Positions 35,817 through 46,894 of a DNA stretch of 64,000 nucleotides are shown piece after piece. The translations under genes and the position numbers were made by a program. A model generated the notes under the pieces. It was given only the letters and a program-made list of their open reading frames with translations, did no database searches and was not told the DNA's origin. The DNA lies in NCBI RefSeq assembly GCF_000512585.2, contig NC_089241.1, positions 434,001 through 498,000 of the forward strand, given 5' to 3'. Source of the DNA: Kwoniella bestiolae CBS 10118. Lineage: Eukaryota; Basidiomycota; Tremellomycetes; Tremellales; Cryptococcaceae. Numbering within the stretch: the stretch's first letter is position 1; each line of letters opens with the position of its first letter.

Positions 35817-37957
35817 ATGTCGTTCGACTACGTCAGGAAGATAGTCTCAGGCAACAAAGCGAGATTCATAGATCCCGAGAATGCTGTCAATCTGGATCTG
35901 GTGTATGGTGAGTTATCAGCTTAACTCTTCATACAAGTCATTTCAGACTGAACTGATAGATGAACAAACAGTGACGGATAGGATTATCATGTAGGTTTTC
36001 TAAATCAAATTAGCACATTACAGTAGCTCATAAAGCTGTATTCACATCGTAGTATGGGATACCCCGCCGTGGGTGTAGCAGGTCTATACAGGAACAGACG
36101 AAGGGACGTATTGAAATTCATCAACTCGAGGCATGGTGAGAAATGGTGGATATGGAATCTGTAAGTGTTGCCTATACACCATCTTATATTTCTAATTGGT
36201 GGTCTGGTTATATCGCTGAAAATCATCGTACTGTAGCTGCCCATTATACGAAAATGCCTATTCACCCGAAAGCATGCAGGGGAGGGTATCTCGCTATCCT
36301 TTCCCAGACCATCATCCACCACCATTACCGCTCTTACCTCTCGCCGTAAGGGAGATGACGGCGTGGTTGGAAGGTGATTCTGAAAGAGTAGCTATCATAC
36401 ATTGCAAAGCGGGGAAGGTAAGCTCTCCAGCCTTTATACAATATCACAAGCGATTCATGTTGGACTTCACGCTAATTGGAATGAGAAGGGACGATCCGGT
36501 ACGCTCCTCTGCTCGTACCTCCTTTCCCTTCCATCGCTCCCACCTGCCCCTGAGCTAGATAGATCATACACCCACAAGGACCTGAAGAAACGATTGGAGG
36601 AAAGGGAGAAAGAGAAATTAGACTCAAAGACTTCTTCAACCGACGAATCAGAAGATAGAGAAGGATGGGTGTACGTCGGATCAGGCAAGGAAGTGACAGG
36701 ACTGCAAATGACTGAAGATCCCGTAGATCTGGGTAGGGCAAATACTCCTGCTCATTCTGAACGGATCAACGTCGAACCAGTAGCGAAATCTACCAATTCA
36801 TCTACTACCACACTTTCGGCTCCTTCTATTAACACCTCCTCGGAGGAGGGTATACAAGTACAGACTGATCCGCCTTATCCTATTGATATAGGGGATGAAG
36901 CTGAGCCAGGGCAAGATGGACAGAAGGATAGGAAGGATGGGAGAGTCGATGAGGTGTTTAAGCTCCATTCGGGCAGGAGGATGAAACCTACGAGTACCGG
37001 TAGAGGGGTATCTATACCTAGTCGTGAGTTGTTCTTTATCCTACTACACCTTCAATTGTATGATAACATTGAGGATGGCTAATATGTAAGCAGAAAGACG
37101 ATGGTGTAGGTATATCCACCTTTTATTCAACAATCAAGCACCCCCCTCCTACACTTCTCCCAAACCTTCTCGCGTCCGACTAGTCTCGATCACTCTACTC
37201 TTGACCCCTCCATCAGGATGGCAGAAACCTTTAGCATCGCTCGTAGTGGGCGGCTCAGGTGGTACAGGACAAGGTAAAGCCTGGGCATCAGTAGCGAGGT
37301 ACGACGACGAGTATGTCGAAGAGCTCAAAACGAGGGGAGGGACAGGTCAGGGCGTAGCTGGACAGATCAGTTGGGGGGGTGTAGGGGGTGAAGGACGGTT
37401 CGATACCAGTAAGATGTTCAGGAGTTGCGGTAAGATGGTAGCGAGTGATGTGGATCAGGAGGTATTGAAGTCGTTGCCTGACAATCACGACGTAGGTTTC
37501 CGTCACCATACACTATTCATTAGATCCAGTCAAGGGTTAGTAGACAGGGCTGATATGTTGGGATGGTATATCATCGCAGAACTACGTAATCCACCATCTA
37601 ACCCCCTCCCACTCCTCTCTGATCTTAGATCGCTCAAGGGAATTCCGCATGAAATTCCACCTAGCCTCCGTGCCTTTAGGATGGGCATGGTTGATCCCCG
37701 CCTTCCACCTACCCGAACCACCCGCCAAATCGTCCTCTGACCCTCCTCAGAAACGTACCCACACACTTCATTTCCCGAGATCACAGATCGATTTCCCCAT
37801 TGGACCTGGACAGGCTATTCATAGGGTTTTGGTGAGGCTTGAGGAGGTTCCGGAGGAGGATAGGGAGGAGACGGCGAGGTTGATGAGTGATGAGGAGGAG
37901 CGAAGGGAGGGGGTGAATGAGAGGCAGAGGGAGAAGGTGGTGGAGGACGGGGAGTAG
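35817..37957 (+). CDS. TEP1: PTEN-family phosphoinositide 3-phosphatase
   Basis: Seven exons (35817-35907, 35972-35990, 36053-36160, 36237-36417, 36489-37023, 37094-37495, 37629-37957) give 554 aa; exon 2 is only 19 nt. The start MSFDYVRKIVSGNKARF resembles PTEN's N-terminus, followed by LDLVYVTDRIIIMGYPA. The active-site P-loop HCKAGKGRSGT (residues ~128-138, with Cys, both Lys and Arg) is built across the intron at 36418-36488. It dephosphorylates PtdIns(3,4,5)P3. A low-complexity Ser/Asp/Glu linker of about 150 residues separates this from the IPSQRRW motif. A C2-like domain follows: FRMKFHLASVPLGWAWLIPAFH near the end. The donor at 37496 is weak (GTTTCC); it is chosen because it keeps the frame. 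Symbol follows the yeast PTEN gene. Confidence 0.9.
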
Positions 37958-38232
37958 GTGGTGTTGGGGGTATTTTGATTCGGTCTTGAGAAAGGGTATC
38001 TTGGGAGACGGCGGATAGAATATATAAATGTGGTTCACTCAGTTTAGAAGATATGATCAGTAATTCATGTTATATTATCTTGTTCACGAGAAAGAGATCT
38101 CAGTGATGTTCTTGTTTTGCTTGCGGGTTACTGATAATCGGTTGGTAGTTCATCGAAAAGGATGGATTCAATCTTCTCGCAGCGTATACATCCTACCCAT
38201 CTAGCGTTGTCAACTGCTTGGTATTGTACTAC

Positions 38233-38986
38233 TTACTCGTCCAGTTCGAAATCATAGGCGATGAGATCTGAAGTCCGAGTGAAGCACCAGTATCAGTATC
38301 AGTATCTACGCTCGATACTCGATACTCGTGCTGAGAATCGAGTAACAAGTGAAGAGAGCAACTCACCTTCTACATTGGGCTTCACATTATTCTCCACGAC
38401 CTTCACGTGAGCTTCTGAGACGGCGTACTTCTGAAGTGCCTCGGCAGAGGAGAAGATGGAGTAGAGGCCTGCATGATCCGAAGGTTAGTTCATGTATACG
38501 GCATAAGCTGATGCAGTTGAGACGAGGCAAGAGCAGGAACAGCGAGAAGACAGCCGGTACTCACCCCAGTTGAATCCCTTGGCTCGTCCGTCAAGTAACG
38601 GAGGACCAAGTTTCATCTATGCCAACAACAAGCCAAAGTCAGCTCAACTCAAAGTATAGCTTGACAATGATTGTATACACTCATCACTCCCATCCCAGAC
38701 CTTGAATTCAAATACGTCGCAACACGTCGTAGTATTCCCAACGAGACAGAGAGATGGGAAAGACAACTCACGACCTCAGCACCTGGGACCTTGTACAGAG
38801 CCGAGATAGCTTCCTTGGCTACCTCGTGGTTGGCGATGGGGCCCTTGAGCTTCCAAAGTACGATGTGGACGATTTCTGCGGAGGTGTCAAAGTGGGATAG
38901 GTTAGTATTAGTGTCGTGACGGTACGAGTTGGAAGTTGAAGTGTAGACTGGGATGTGGGATGAAAGAGGATTCACTTACTTCCCAT
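38233..38986 (-). CDS. Dabb (stress-responsive A/B barrel) domain protein, 99 aa
   Basis: Five exons (38986-38980, 38875-38772, 38616-38565, 38468-38367, 38267-38233) give 99 aa. The first coding exon is only 7 nt (ATG GGA A). The product begins MGKIVHIVLWKLKG and continues EAISALYKVPGAEV, GPPLLDGRAKGFNWGLYSIF, SSAEALQKYAVSEAHVKVV and ends DLIAYDFELDE. This matches the dimeric alpha+beta barrel of the Dabb family: HIV-x-x-K-x-K near the start, F-x-S-x-E-A-L-x-x-Y and a conserved His in the A-H-x-x-V motif. Members are small cytosolic proteins linked to stress or to polyketide cyclisation; which applies is not evident. Every junction is GT-AG and the total is exactly 300 nt. Confidence 0.85.
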
Positions 38987-39446
38987 TGTGAGTGTGTTAT
39001 CTAGTCGTTAAGATTTGTTTGAAAGTATCAAGTGAATGTAGTTGTAGAAGCAGAAGATGAAGATGATTTAGAGGTGTTATGTTACTGTAGTATCAATCAC
39101 CTCATCGGACTTGCAAAGTGCACCCAAATACCAAACATATCGGAGTTGATCCCCGAATTAGCCGGTCCGTCAAATACCTCCTTGTTCTGTTCAAACCTTT
39201 AAGTATAACCAAGCACATATATGCATCGAAGCAGTTCATATCAATCTGAACACAAGATATGTATACTATGTGTACTATGTATACTATGTATACTATGTAT
39301 ACTATGTATACTATGTATACTATGTATACTATGTATAAGCACAAAACCCAAAAGCAACATTCAAATCATATATCGTCGTAACATCATAGCATATCGTATA
39401 AACAGCATCACACAAAAACCCAAAAACCCAAAATCATAATATCAAA
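38987..39446. other. Intergenic region with a 9-bp tandem repeat
   Basis: 460 nt between the Dabb gene start (minus) and the 3' end of the 2,069-aa gene (minus). It holds the Dabb promoter, the tandem repeat listed separately, and an A-rich 3' UTR-like stretch with repeated CAAAAACCC near 39412-39429. Confidence 0.4.
39261..39337. repeat. Tandem repeat, unit GTATACTAT, about 8.5 copies
   Basis: Eight consecutive 9-nt units GTATACTAT run from 39261 to 39332, followed by a half unit. Only the second unit differs (GTGTACTAT). Because 9 is divisible by 3, it leaves open reading frames on both strands, but these carry no start or context and are artefacts of the repeat. Confidence 0.95.
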
Positions 39447-42400
39447 TCACTCCTTCCCTTTATCCTTCCCTGTGATCGACCCACCCATAATCCCCACTCC
39501 CTTCCCCTCCCAACTCTCCACCAAAGACTTAACACTCCCACTCCTCTTCTTCTGGATCTGACCCAGTTCTTTCAAGTTCTTCTCAGAGGTTGACGAGCTT
39601 ACTCCGAGAACCGTTGAAGGTGAGTCGGGGAATAGGCGGGCGATGGCATCTGATCGTTGGGATATGGGGGGATTAAGAGGTGGGTAGAGTCTTTTGTACG
39701 TTGAGTCGAGCGAAAGTGACGGGAGGGAGGTGGAGTGGGTTATTGAGGTTGGTTCGTCAAGGGAAGAAGATGGGGTGGTTCGAGAGAGGATGGGTATTGG
39801 TCGGGAGGAAGAGCTTGGAGCGATAGGCACAGCTTGCGAAGAGGAAGTGATGCTTGATCTAGTGGGAGGCGGCGGAGGCGGAGGTGCAGCAACAGGTGTC
39901 CATCTGCTCGAAGCCGGATGAGGAGGTCTGATTTCCCTCATCTGCGTGGTAGGTAATACTTCCTTCTCTTTACCCTTGTTGTTGACAGGAATAGACGTAG
40001 CAAATAGGTTTTTATCCAATGTATCCTTGTGTAGCTGCGATGGTATCGGTGGCTTAGTCTTCGATTTACCCCATACGAAACCCAACATCCTCTTAATCGT
40101 TGAAGGAGGTTCAACCGATTCTTGAGTTGACTTGCTTACGGTTGGAGTCTGGAGTACCGCTGAATCGTGAGAAACGGCATTGGGTCGAGTCCTCTTGGTA
40201 GCTGGAGTATGCATTTCCGTGATGGAAGTAGAGGTAGAAGTCGACGCAGTGGAAGAAGCAAGTTTCGATACTCGCCTTTCGATAGCTTGGACACGAAGTA
40301 CTAGCATATCCCTACATATCCAAACTAGAATCAGCCGGATTCCCACCCAAGAGGAAAGAAATCAAGCTGATGATGATAACCCACCTATCCCAAACCCTTC
40401 CCTCTTTCTTTTCATCCCCCAAGAATCGCTCAACAACCCTCTCAACATCCCATTCCCTAACCTTGATCTCCTTGACAGCACTCGTACCGAACGTACTCCT
40501 CCTAGCCCAAGCAACCAGCCCTCCAGGAATAGACGGGCCGGGCGAAGCGGGCGAAGGAAGAGCTTTTATCTCTCTTTCTTTCATCCACGGTTCTTTCTCC
40601 CGCCTGTAAACCTTTTCCAACTTCTTCCATTCCTTCACTCCCCAGATCTCATCGCTTGCTTTCCCACTTTCGATATGTCGTTCCTCCGCAGCCTCATGGA
40701 CAGATAAAAGATCCCTCTTCCTCTTCAACGGCGAAGTCCTCTTGGAAGATGGTTTAGGAGTCCTGACAAATGCCCCAGGGACAGGATAATCCTCAGTCAT
40801 GAAACTCATCACCGACATCTCCCTCTCCCTTTCAGGTCTCAGCACACTCATAGATCTTGATCTAGAACGAGATCGTCTATGAGATTCAACAATCTCCAAT
40901 TCAGCTTCATTGAGCAATTCCCGTCTTTCCTGGTCGGTGTGGGAAGTGGACTTTGTGGATGAAGCGAGATCTTTAGATTTGGGTAAAATGCCATGTTCAA
41001 TATATGCGTGGTTCTTCATTCCATTGAATGTCAGCGTGACCCCATAGCAGGACTGACTAGATATCAAACGATAGGACTCAAAGAAACGGTACTCACAAGC
41101 TTCAAGATCGCAGCGGCTCTGGCAGCAGCTTTTGGATCCAGACTAGACACCTCAACTACCGATCTGAAAGACTCATCCCCTTCGAAGCTATTGTCATCAT
41201 CCGCAGCGGCAGTGGCAAGCTCGTCATGTAACGATCTACGGGGTTTACGGATGATTACAGACTCATCGCTTTGTTGTTGGCAGGCTCGACGTGGCGGAGA
41301 AGAATGTTGAGCAGGCGAAGAAGCTTGCTCAGTAGAAGGCGAGGATGGTAAGATCTGTTGAGAGAGTTTAGATGTCCCACTCTTCTGCGAGGTGAGTCCC
41401 TGAGGAGTCGAATTGGCATATCGCAAGCTAGAAGGCGGAGGGGCGGTCTTGGGAGTCGATGATTCAGGTTGAGCGTGAACCACTGGAAGTGCAGGGTATA
41501 CCGAGGGCGTAGAGGGTCCAGCAATAGAGACAGGAGCAGGTGAACGAGTGATCGATCGTTCCCTGAGTTCATTGGCGCTGAGTGAAGGTGTACTAGGTCT
41601 GTCATGTATAGGCGATGAAGCTGAAGTAGCGTTATTGTTCAAGACAGGAGGGATGTCGGACTCGAATGGAACGTTCTCGACTACAACTTCAGCATCAGAT
41701 TCAGGCTCGAGTTTGATGATTCCACTTTCTACCAATCGGAGTACAATTCTTTCGGGTACTTCGATAGGTTCAGGTGAATCTTGATTTTCCTCTTCTTCCG
41801 CCGTTTGTTGATTTGCTGCCTCGTTTGCTGGTGAATCATCTTCTTCCGTAGCCTCAGCCTGCTGATGAATATTCTCGTCTGGCGCGAAAGATTCATTGTC
41901 TTCCTCCTGTTCCTCCACTTCTCCGTCTGATTCATCTTTGAGAGGTATTTCGTACTCTTCCGTTGAGAGGTTCCAAGCCGAGTTGTCAGCCTCAACAGTA
42001 ATATCTCCCACTGAGGAATTCTCCTCCTCCTCCATATCCTGCAAGGCGCTCTCTTCATCGATAGCAACAGCTAACTGAGTGGGAACCTCCGTATGGTAAG
42101 AGAGGGCAATCTCGTCCGTAGCGTCTTCGTTGACTTCAGGATTGGCCGAGAGATTTTCACGTTCTCCCTCATCTAGGACTTCAGGTTGTGCTACAACTCC
42201 TTCAACGGTGTTTTCAGCAATGTTCAATGTAGGCCGATCATCCTTGATCAAAGGTAGAGGGGAGAGACTCCTCAACTTCGATAACCTCCTCAAAGCTCTC
42301 TCAGCCTCTTCCAAAATCGCATGTCCCCTCTCCTCAGCCGAGAAGACAGGCGTAGGGGGAGGTAAAGGCGAAGGTGATCGATAGTTGGAATAAGAGAAGG

Positions 42401-45400
42401 AAGGTTGAGGTGTGAAAGTCAGATCACCTCGATGGTGAATCAGGACGAATGGCGATTTGGGCACTGATGGCGATCTGAGGGAGCGGGGTTCGAACGACGG
42501 AGAATGGGTGGGTGTGGTTGAGATGTCTGTTACCTCAGGAGCAGGTGAGGGCGAGGGCGAGGTCGTGGTGGTTCTTTTGTGCCTTGGGAAGTTGATGACT
42601 GGTATTTGCTTGTTGGGGCGAGGAGAAGCTTCCGTGGTTAAGGATATCGAGGGGAGTAATGGAGATTGATTTTGATTCATGGGCAGATTGGCAGATCTCG
42701 ATATTTCTGTCTCCAGAGGAGAAGACGGTAAACCTTCAGCTCCCATTACATGAGGAAGGAGATCTGTTCAATTGGCATGATCAGCGGTATGATCATAAAC
42801 CGAAGTTTCGAATGCCAGCTTACCTGGATCGTTATGGCCGCTCCCAGCCTCGAGTCCCTCAACATCATCATGATCTCTCACGTCTTCCTCTTCTTCAACT
42901 TCCATTTCCGCTCCCTGAGCAACTTCGTCCAGAACATGACCATCCTCGACGATAGGCGATCGGAGACGTTCGATTTTCTCTTGCTCTGTTGGCCCTTCCG
43001 AATCGTTCACTGGAAACTCTTGAACAAATTCGCCAGACTCTTCTTCGATACTCTTCTCGAAGATAGGTGATTCCGATCGGCCTTCGCCTTGTCCCTCAGA
43101 TCGGGGTACTTCGATATCCTCCTCAGATACATCCCAATCCAGCACATCCATATCCTGAGTGACGTCGCCCATTTCCTCACTTTCACCTAGAGACGGTACA
43201 TGATCAGGCGACGAGGTCCTTGAAGGGATGTCGTCGTTGAATGCATCTTGTGAGATATCCTCTTGAAGTGGCTTCGCATAACCATCTTCCGCTTCTTCAA
43301 TTACAGCAGGAACGGGTGACTCGATTTGTACAGGTGATTGGTGGAGTTCTACCGAGGGTTGAGGAATACCATCTTCTGAGACTTCCCATTCGTCGCCTAT
43401 CACCTCTTGAGTGATGTCACCCTCCTGTTCATCATCAGGGACGGAGTCGTCGGACGGAGCAGAGAATATCGCTTGGTCTTCCTCTTCCTCGTTATCCTCT
43501 TGCACGACCTCTTCAGAGGTGATTTCTAGCTGTCGAAGGATATTATCGTCTTGTCGAGCATTCAGCTCTGAGGGAGATGAAGGCGATTCCACTTCCGAAA
43601 CTTGTGGTGCAGGTGGGACATCTCCGTCTTGATCAACCTCGAGATCCTCCTCTGAGACGTCCCAATTGTTACCTTCCATTTCCTGGGTTACATCCCCCAC
43701 ATCTTCATCCGCTACGGGCGAGGGCGATCTCTCGTGAACTAAATCAGGTTGATGCGAATTTACATCTTCTTCCTCCGGAAATTCAATCAGTTCTTTCGAT
43801 ACGTCGCAATCCTGCCCTTCCATCTCAAGAGTGACATCCCCCATATCTTCGACAGTATGATCATCTTCTACCGCAGCCTCTAGCGGGGAGATCGACCGTT
43901 CTTCATCGATAGGCTGTTCAGCGCTGTCCGCTTCTATGACCGGCTCTTCCACCGATTGAACCTGATCCAGCTCCCTAGGCGGTAGTACAGGAGTGTATGA
44001 TCTTTGTCTCTCAGGTCTTTCATCATATCCCACAGTTTTATCGCGTTCCTCCTCTTCTTCCTCTTCTTCTTCTAAAACAGGTTTACCCAACCTCCCCAAC
44101 ACACCTGAATTATTCCCTTTCTGTCTAACATGTATGAACGTATCCTCACCCACCCCAGCATCAGACTCAAACCCATCATCAGACCACCCCTGTGCCATAT
44201 CGAAGTACCCCTCGCCATGACCCATTGGCAGCAAGGTGTCATCTTCGTTCCCTCGGAAATTGAAGGGTGACGATCCATCCACCTGCCCTTGTCTTGCACT
44301 TGATGGTCCAGGTTCGTTCAACGATAACAATAATCCCTGCCTATCCCTTATTCCTTGCGTTCTGATATCATCCTCGTCACCTTCGCTCTTGAGTAATAGC
44401 GGATCATCACCTGGACTACCTCGTATAGGTCTCGCGAGCGTTCCCAGCCTTCTACCGCTCAATGCCAGATCTTTGGGAGTCTGAGCGATTGCTGATGATT
44501 TCCTTCCCCTGCCTTTAGGGGTTTTGGTATTGACCGGTACGGATGCTCGTCTATCAGTCCGAGAGGGAGGGGTGGTACGTGTCTTGGGCGAGATGGTACT
44601 TGATTTCCTACGTCCTTTGCCAGCTGGAGCTGTTGATGGTACAGCCCTTGAAGAGCGAGACGCAGCGGGAGTAGTGGTAGATTTGGATGAGTCTCCACTG
44701 GTCCGACGAGAGGACTGCGATTGCGAATGTGACAATGATGAGTTCGGTATTCTAGGTTTAACTATTCCTTTGCCTTTTGGTCGGACCGTTGCTGGGGTGT
44801 TTGATGTAGATGTCGATGGACCAGGAGTACTGCTTCTAGCTCTGAGGGGTATGACCACCTCGACTCTACTTATTTGAGCGGGTAACGATCCGCCCCTGGT
44901 GGGAGTTTGACCAGGTTGAGAGAGTCTAGGCGATTTCTTCCTTCTTGGATTTGGCGAGACGTCCTCTCCTAGCTTCAGGGGTGTATCCCATTCTGTCGTT
45001 ATATCTCCCAAGCCCAGTATTTCTGATGGTTCGGTACTAATTCGTCGAGGAGGGGTAGGCGAGGGTCTAGCTCGTATACGTGATGCTCGTGAGGGTCCAG
45101 CTTGGGGTGTAGGTGGGAGAGCAGCGGTGTACGATCCGGATTGGGAGGATGGTGGAGTTGGGAGACGGGATATGGGATTGCGTGTGAGGGTCACAGAAGC
45201 TGTGGTCCGTTTGGAAGGTTGGGATCGTTGGGGTGAGCCAAGCTGCAATGTCACCTCGTGTCAGCTTCAACCACAGATCGTGCAGAGATGTGATTAAGCT
45301 CACCGAAACTTCTTGACTGTTCGCAGGAGTTATCAACCCTCCTCTCCCCCCAAGCATAGTCCCTCTTGGATTCTCAACATCACTATCATCCGTCAGATCA

Positions 45401-45933
45401 TATCCGGGCGAAGAGAAATCCATCTCTGGTGGTCTCATATTCAATAACAAGGTATCATCCTCGTTGATCTGCATAGGTATAGACTGGCGAGGTATAAACG
45501 GCGTTGAGCCAGGTCTGGACATGAATGTGGGATTGGGAGATTGTCCCACAGGCGATGAAGATGGGATATCATGTCGTGTAGGAAGTGGTAGATTGCTTGA
45601 GGGTGATTTGGCGACGAAGCGTGATAATCCTGATAAATCATTGGTTGATCGAGGAGTAAGAGATGATGTGGGTTTCTGCTTCGATTTTGATTTCATCGTG
45701 CTGGGTTGAGAAGGTGACATGATGTTTTCCTCTCTTTCACCCAGTACTGCTCTTTTCTTCACTGTTGAGCCATTCCTATTGGGTGAAGAAGCGAGATAAG
45801 TCGTTTTGGTCTTGACGAATACTGGCTGAGAGGGACTGCACCCTGACGACCTTCTTGAACTGCTTGCGGATGATGTTGATACGCGCAAGAGTTGCGGTGT
45901 TGTGAGATTGGGTTCACGTATGGTTCGGACCAT
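39447..45933 (-). CDS. Very large disordered protein with repeated G-D-[VI]-T...W-[DE]-V-S-E-E motif (2,069 aa)
   Basis: Five exons (45933-45304, 45242-42824, 42763-41097, 41013-40385, 40311-39447) join in frame and sum to 2,070 codons. The N-terminal third is basic, Ser/Thr/Pro-rich with many S/T-P sites. Residues ~600-1350 are very acidic and hold at least five copies of a motif such as GDVTQEMEGNNWDVSEED, at about residues 678, 726, 818, 902 and 1269; a weaker relative (GDITTEWD) lies near 289. The C-terminal ~500 residues contain the only ordered-looking segment: IWGVKEWKKLEKVYRREKE, FGTSAVKEIKVREWDVERVV, ERFLGDEKKEG and DMLVLRVQAIERRVSKLA, then another disordered tail. I do not recognise the family. 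Separate gene models for its exons would be wrong: the intron at 42823-42764 joins DPDLLPHVMGAEG in frame. Confidence 0.8.
43108..43850 (-). repeat. Four of the five protein-level motif repeats in the 2,069-aa gene
   Basis: Within exon 2, four related segments read MGDVTLEMEGQDCDVSKE, VGDVTQEMEGNNWDVSEEDL, EGDITQEVIGDEWEVSEDGI and MGDVTQDMDVLDWDVSEEDI. Spacing between starts is about 48, 92 and 84 residues. The fifth copy (GDITVEADNSAWNLSTEEY) is in exon 3 around 41950-42010. Linkers between copies are unrelated acidic/Ser-Pro sequence, so the motif itself is what is kept. Confidence 0.85.
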
Positions 45934-46894
45934 TGTTTGGATGAGCTATGTGCGGATGAGAGGTTTATGTGAATGGTTGGAGTTGACAAGAAGAAGCGAT
46001 AGTGATGAGTCTTGGGTGTTTTGTAGTGTTACTGAGACATGAGAGGTTGATTTCTTGTTATGAGTCGAATTTGTCTCTAATGATGATTTGGTGATTCGGA
46101 TATCCTTGCTGATGCTGATGTTGATGTTGAGCAAGAGCAGGCTGCAACAAGTCAAGTGAGATGTATGATGGTGTATACAAGTAAAAGAATGTGTGTGAAA
46201 GAGGATCAAGTTAAGACTGACGATTGATGATGATGTTTGTTGTGGGTTCAAAAGTCAAACGTCAACAAAACAAACGCGCTCTGAGGCATCTCAAAATGGG
46301 CAACGTAGATACATAAACCAGCTCCTTCCAAAGCGCCACTCCCATTGCTCATCCCAGTTATCTCAACATAATGCCGGCAAATTCCGTTCCACCGCTCGTT
46401 CTTTTAACCGATAAGTTGAAACCCTGGATTCCGGAGAAGAGACAGCGATCGTCTTGTGTCTGAAATGGATTCAGGGTCATGAAGCGTTGTGACATGAATC
46501 AAGGGTATATACTCACTATACTTGTATACGCACGACGCTTGGACCCCCTTCCCTTGATCCTGTTAGATTGTTTTGTTACTTGCATCTGATCAAATTGATT
46601 TAGCAGGCTACATCAAACGTCATCTCTATCATCTTGTTACTTCTTGTCCTCTAAACATCTTCCCATTCACCATACCATCACAATATCAGATCATCCATCT
46701 TGTCGTGATCACCTATCCCTATCACCTCATTTATCTAGTTGAACACCTTCACACGACATATTCCTATTGATCTACAGCTCCCTTCGGAACGAGGTAACCG
46801 ACAACATCACCTCCACCTCGCCCCCCCTTGCATCTCCTTTCATGCGATACTTTTTCTTCCCCTACTTCCACTAAAAGCATCACCTCGTCCTTTG
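45934..46894. promoter_or_regulatory. Divergent promoter region, 2,069-aa gene / RXT3
   Basis: 961 nt between two start codons facing away. Near 46106-46132 there is a GATGCTGATGTTGATGTTGA trinucleotide-like patch. The part before 46895 is C/T-rich, as expected of a 5' leader. No ATG in the RXT3 frame occurs upstream of 46895, which fixes that start. Confidence 0.45.

Noticed and set aside
37496..37628. Continuation of the PTEN reading frame through 37740
   Set aside because: Reading through loses the conserved FRMKFHLASVPLGWAW segment. An intron from 37496 to 37628 restores it, though the donor is weak.
39102..39439. Two repetitive open frames on opposite strands at the 9-bp tandem repeat
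   Set aside because: They exist only because a 9-nt unit without stops leaves the frame open; no other coding evidence.
41064..42746. A separate 560-aa gene starting MGAEGLPSSPLETE
   Set aside because: The intron at 42823-42764 joins the preceding frame to this one in phase, and the ATG then becomes an internal methionine. The phases of all five exons fit one gene.
43108..43850. The 2,069-aa protein as a KNL1/Spc105 homologue with MELT-like repeats (G-D-V-T resembling M-E-L-T)
   Set aside because: No RVSF or SILK phosphatase-docking motif near the N-terminus and no RWD-like C-terminal domain were seen. The conserved W-D-V-S-E-E part is not a MELT feature.
44524..44877. Plus-strand open frames opposite the 2,069-aa gene (also 39694-39921, 41548-41784, 42130-42384, 43411-43632)
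   Set aside because: They are antisense shadows of a low-complexity coding sequence: Ser/Glu-rich codons read open on the other strand. No start context or introns support them.
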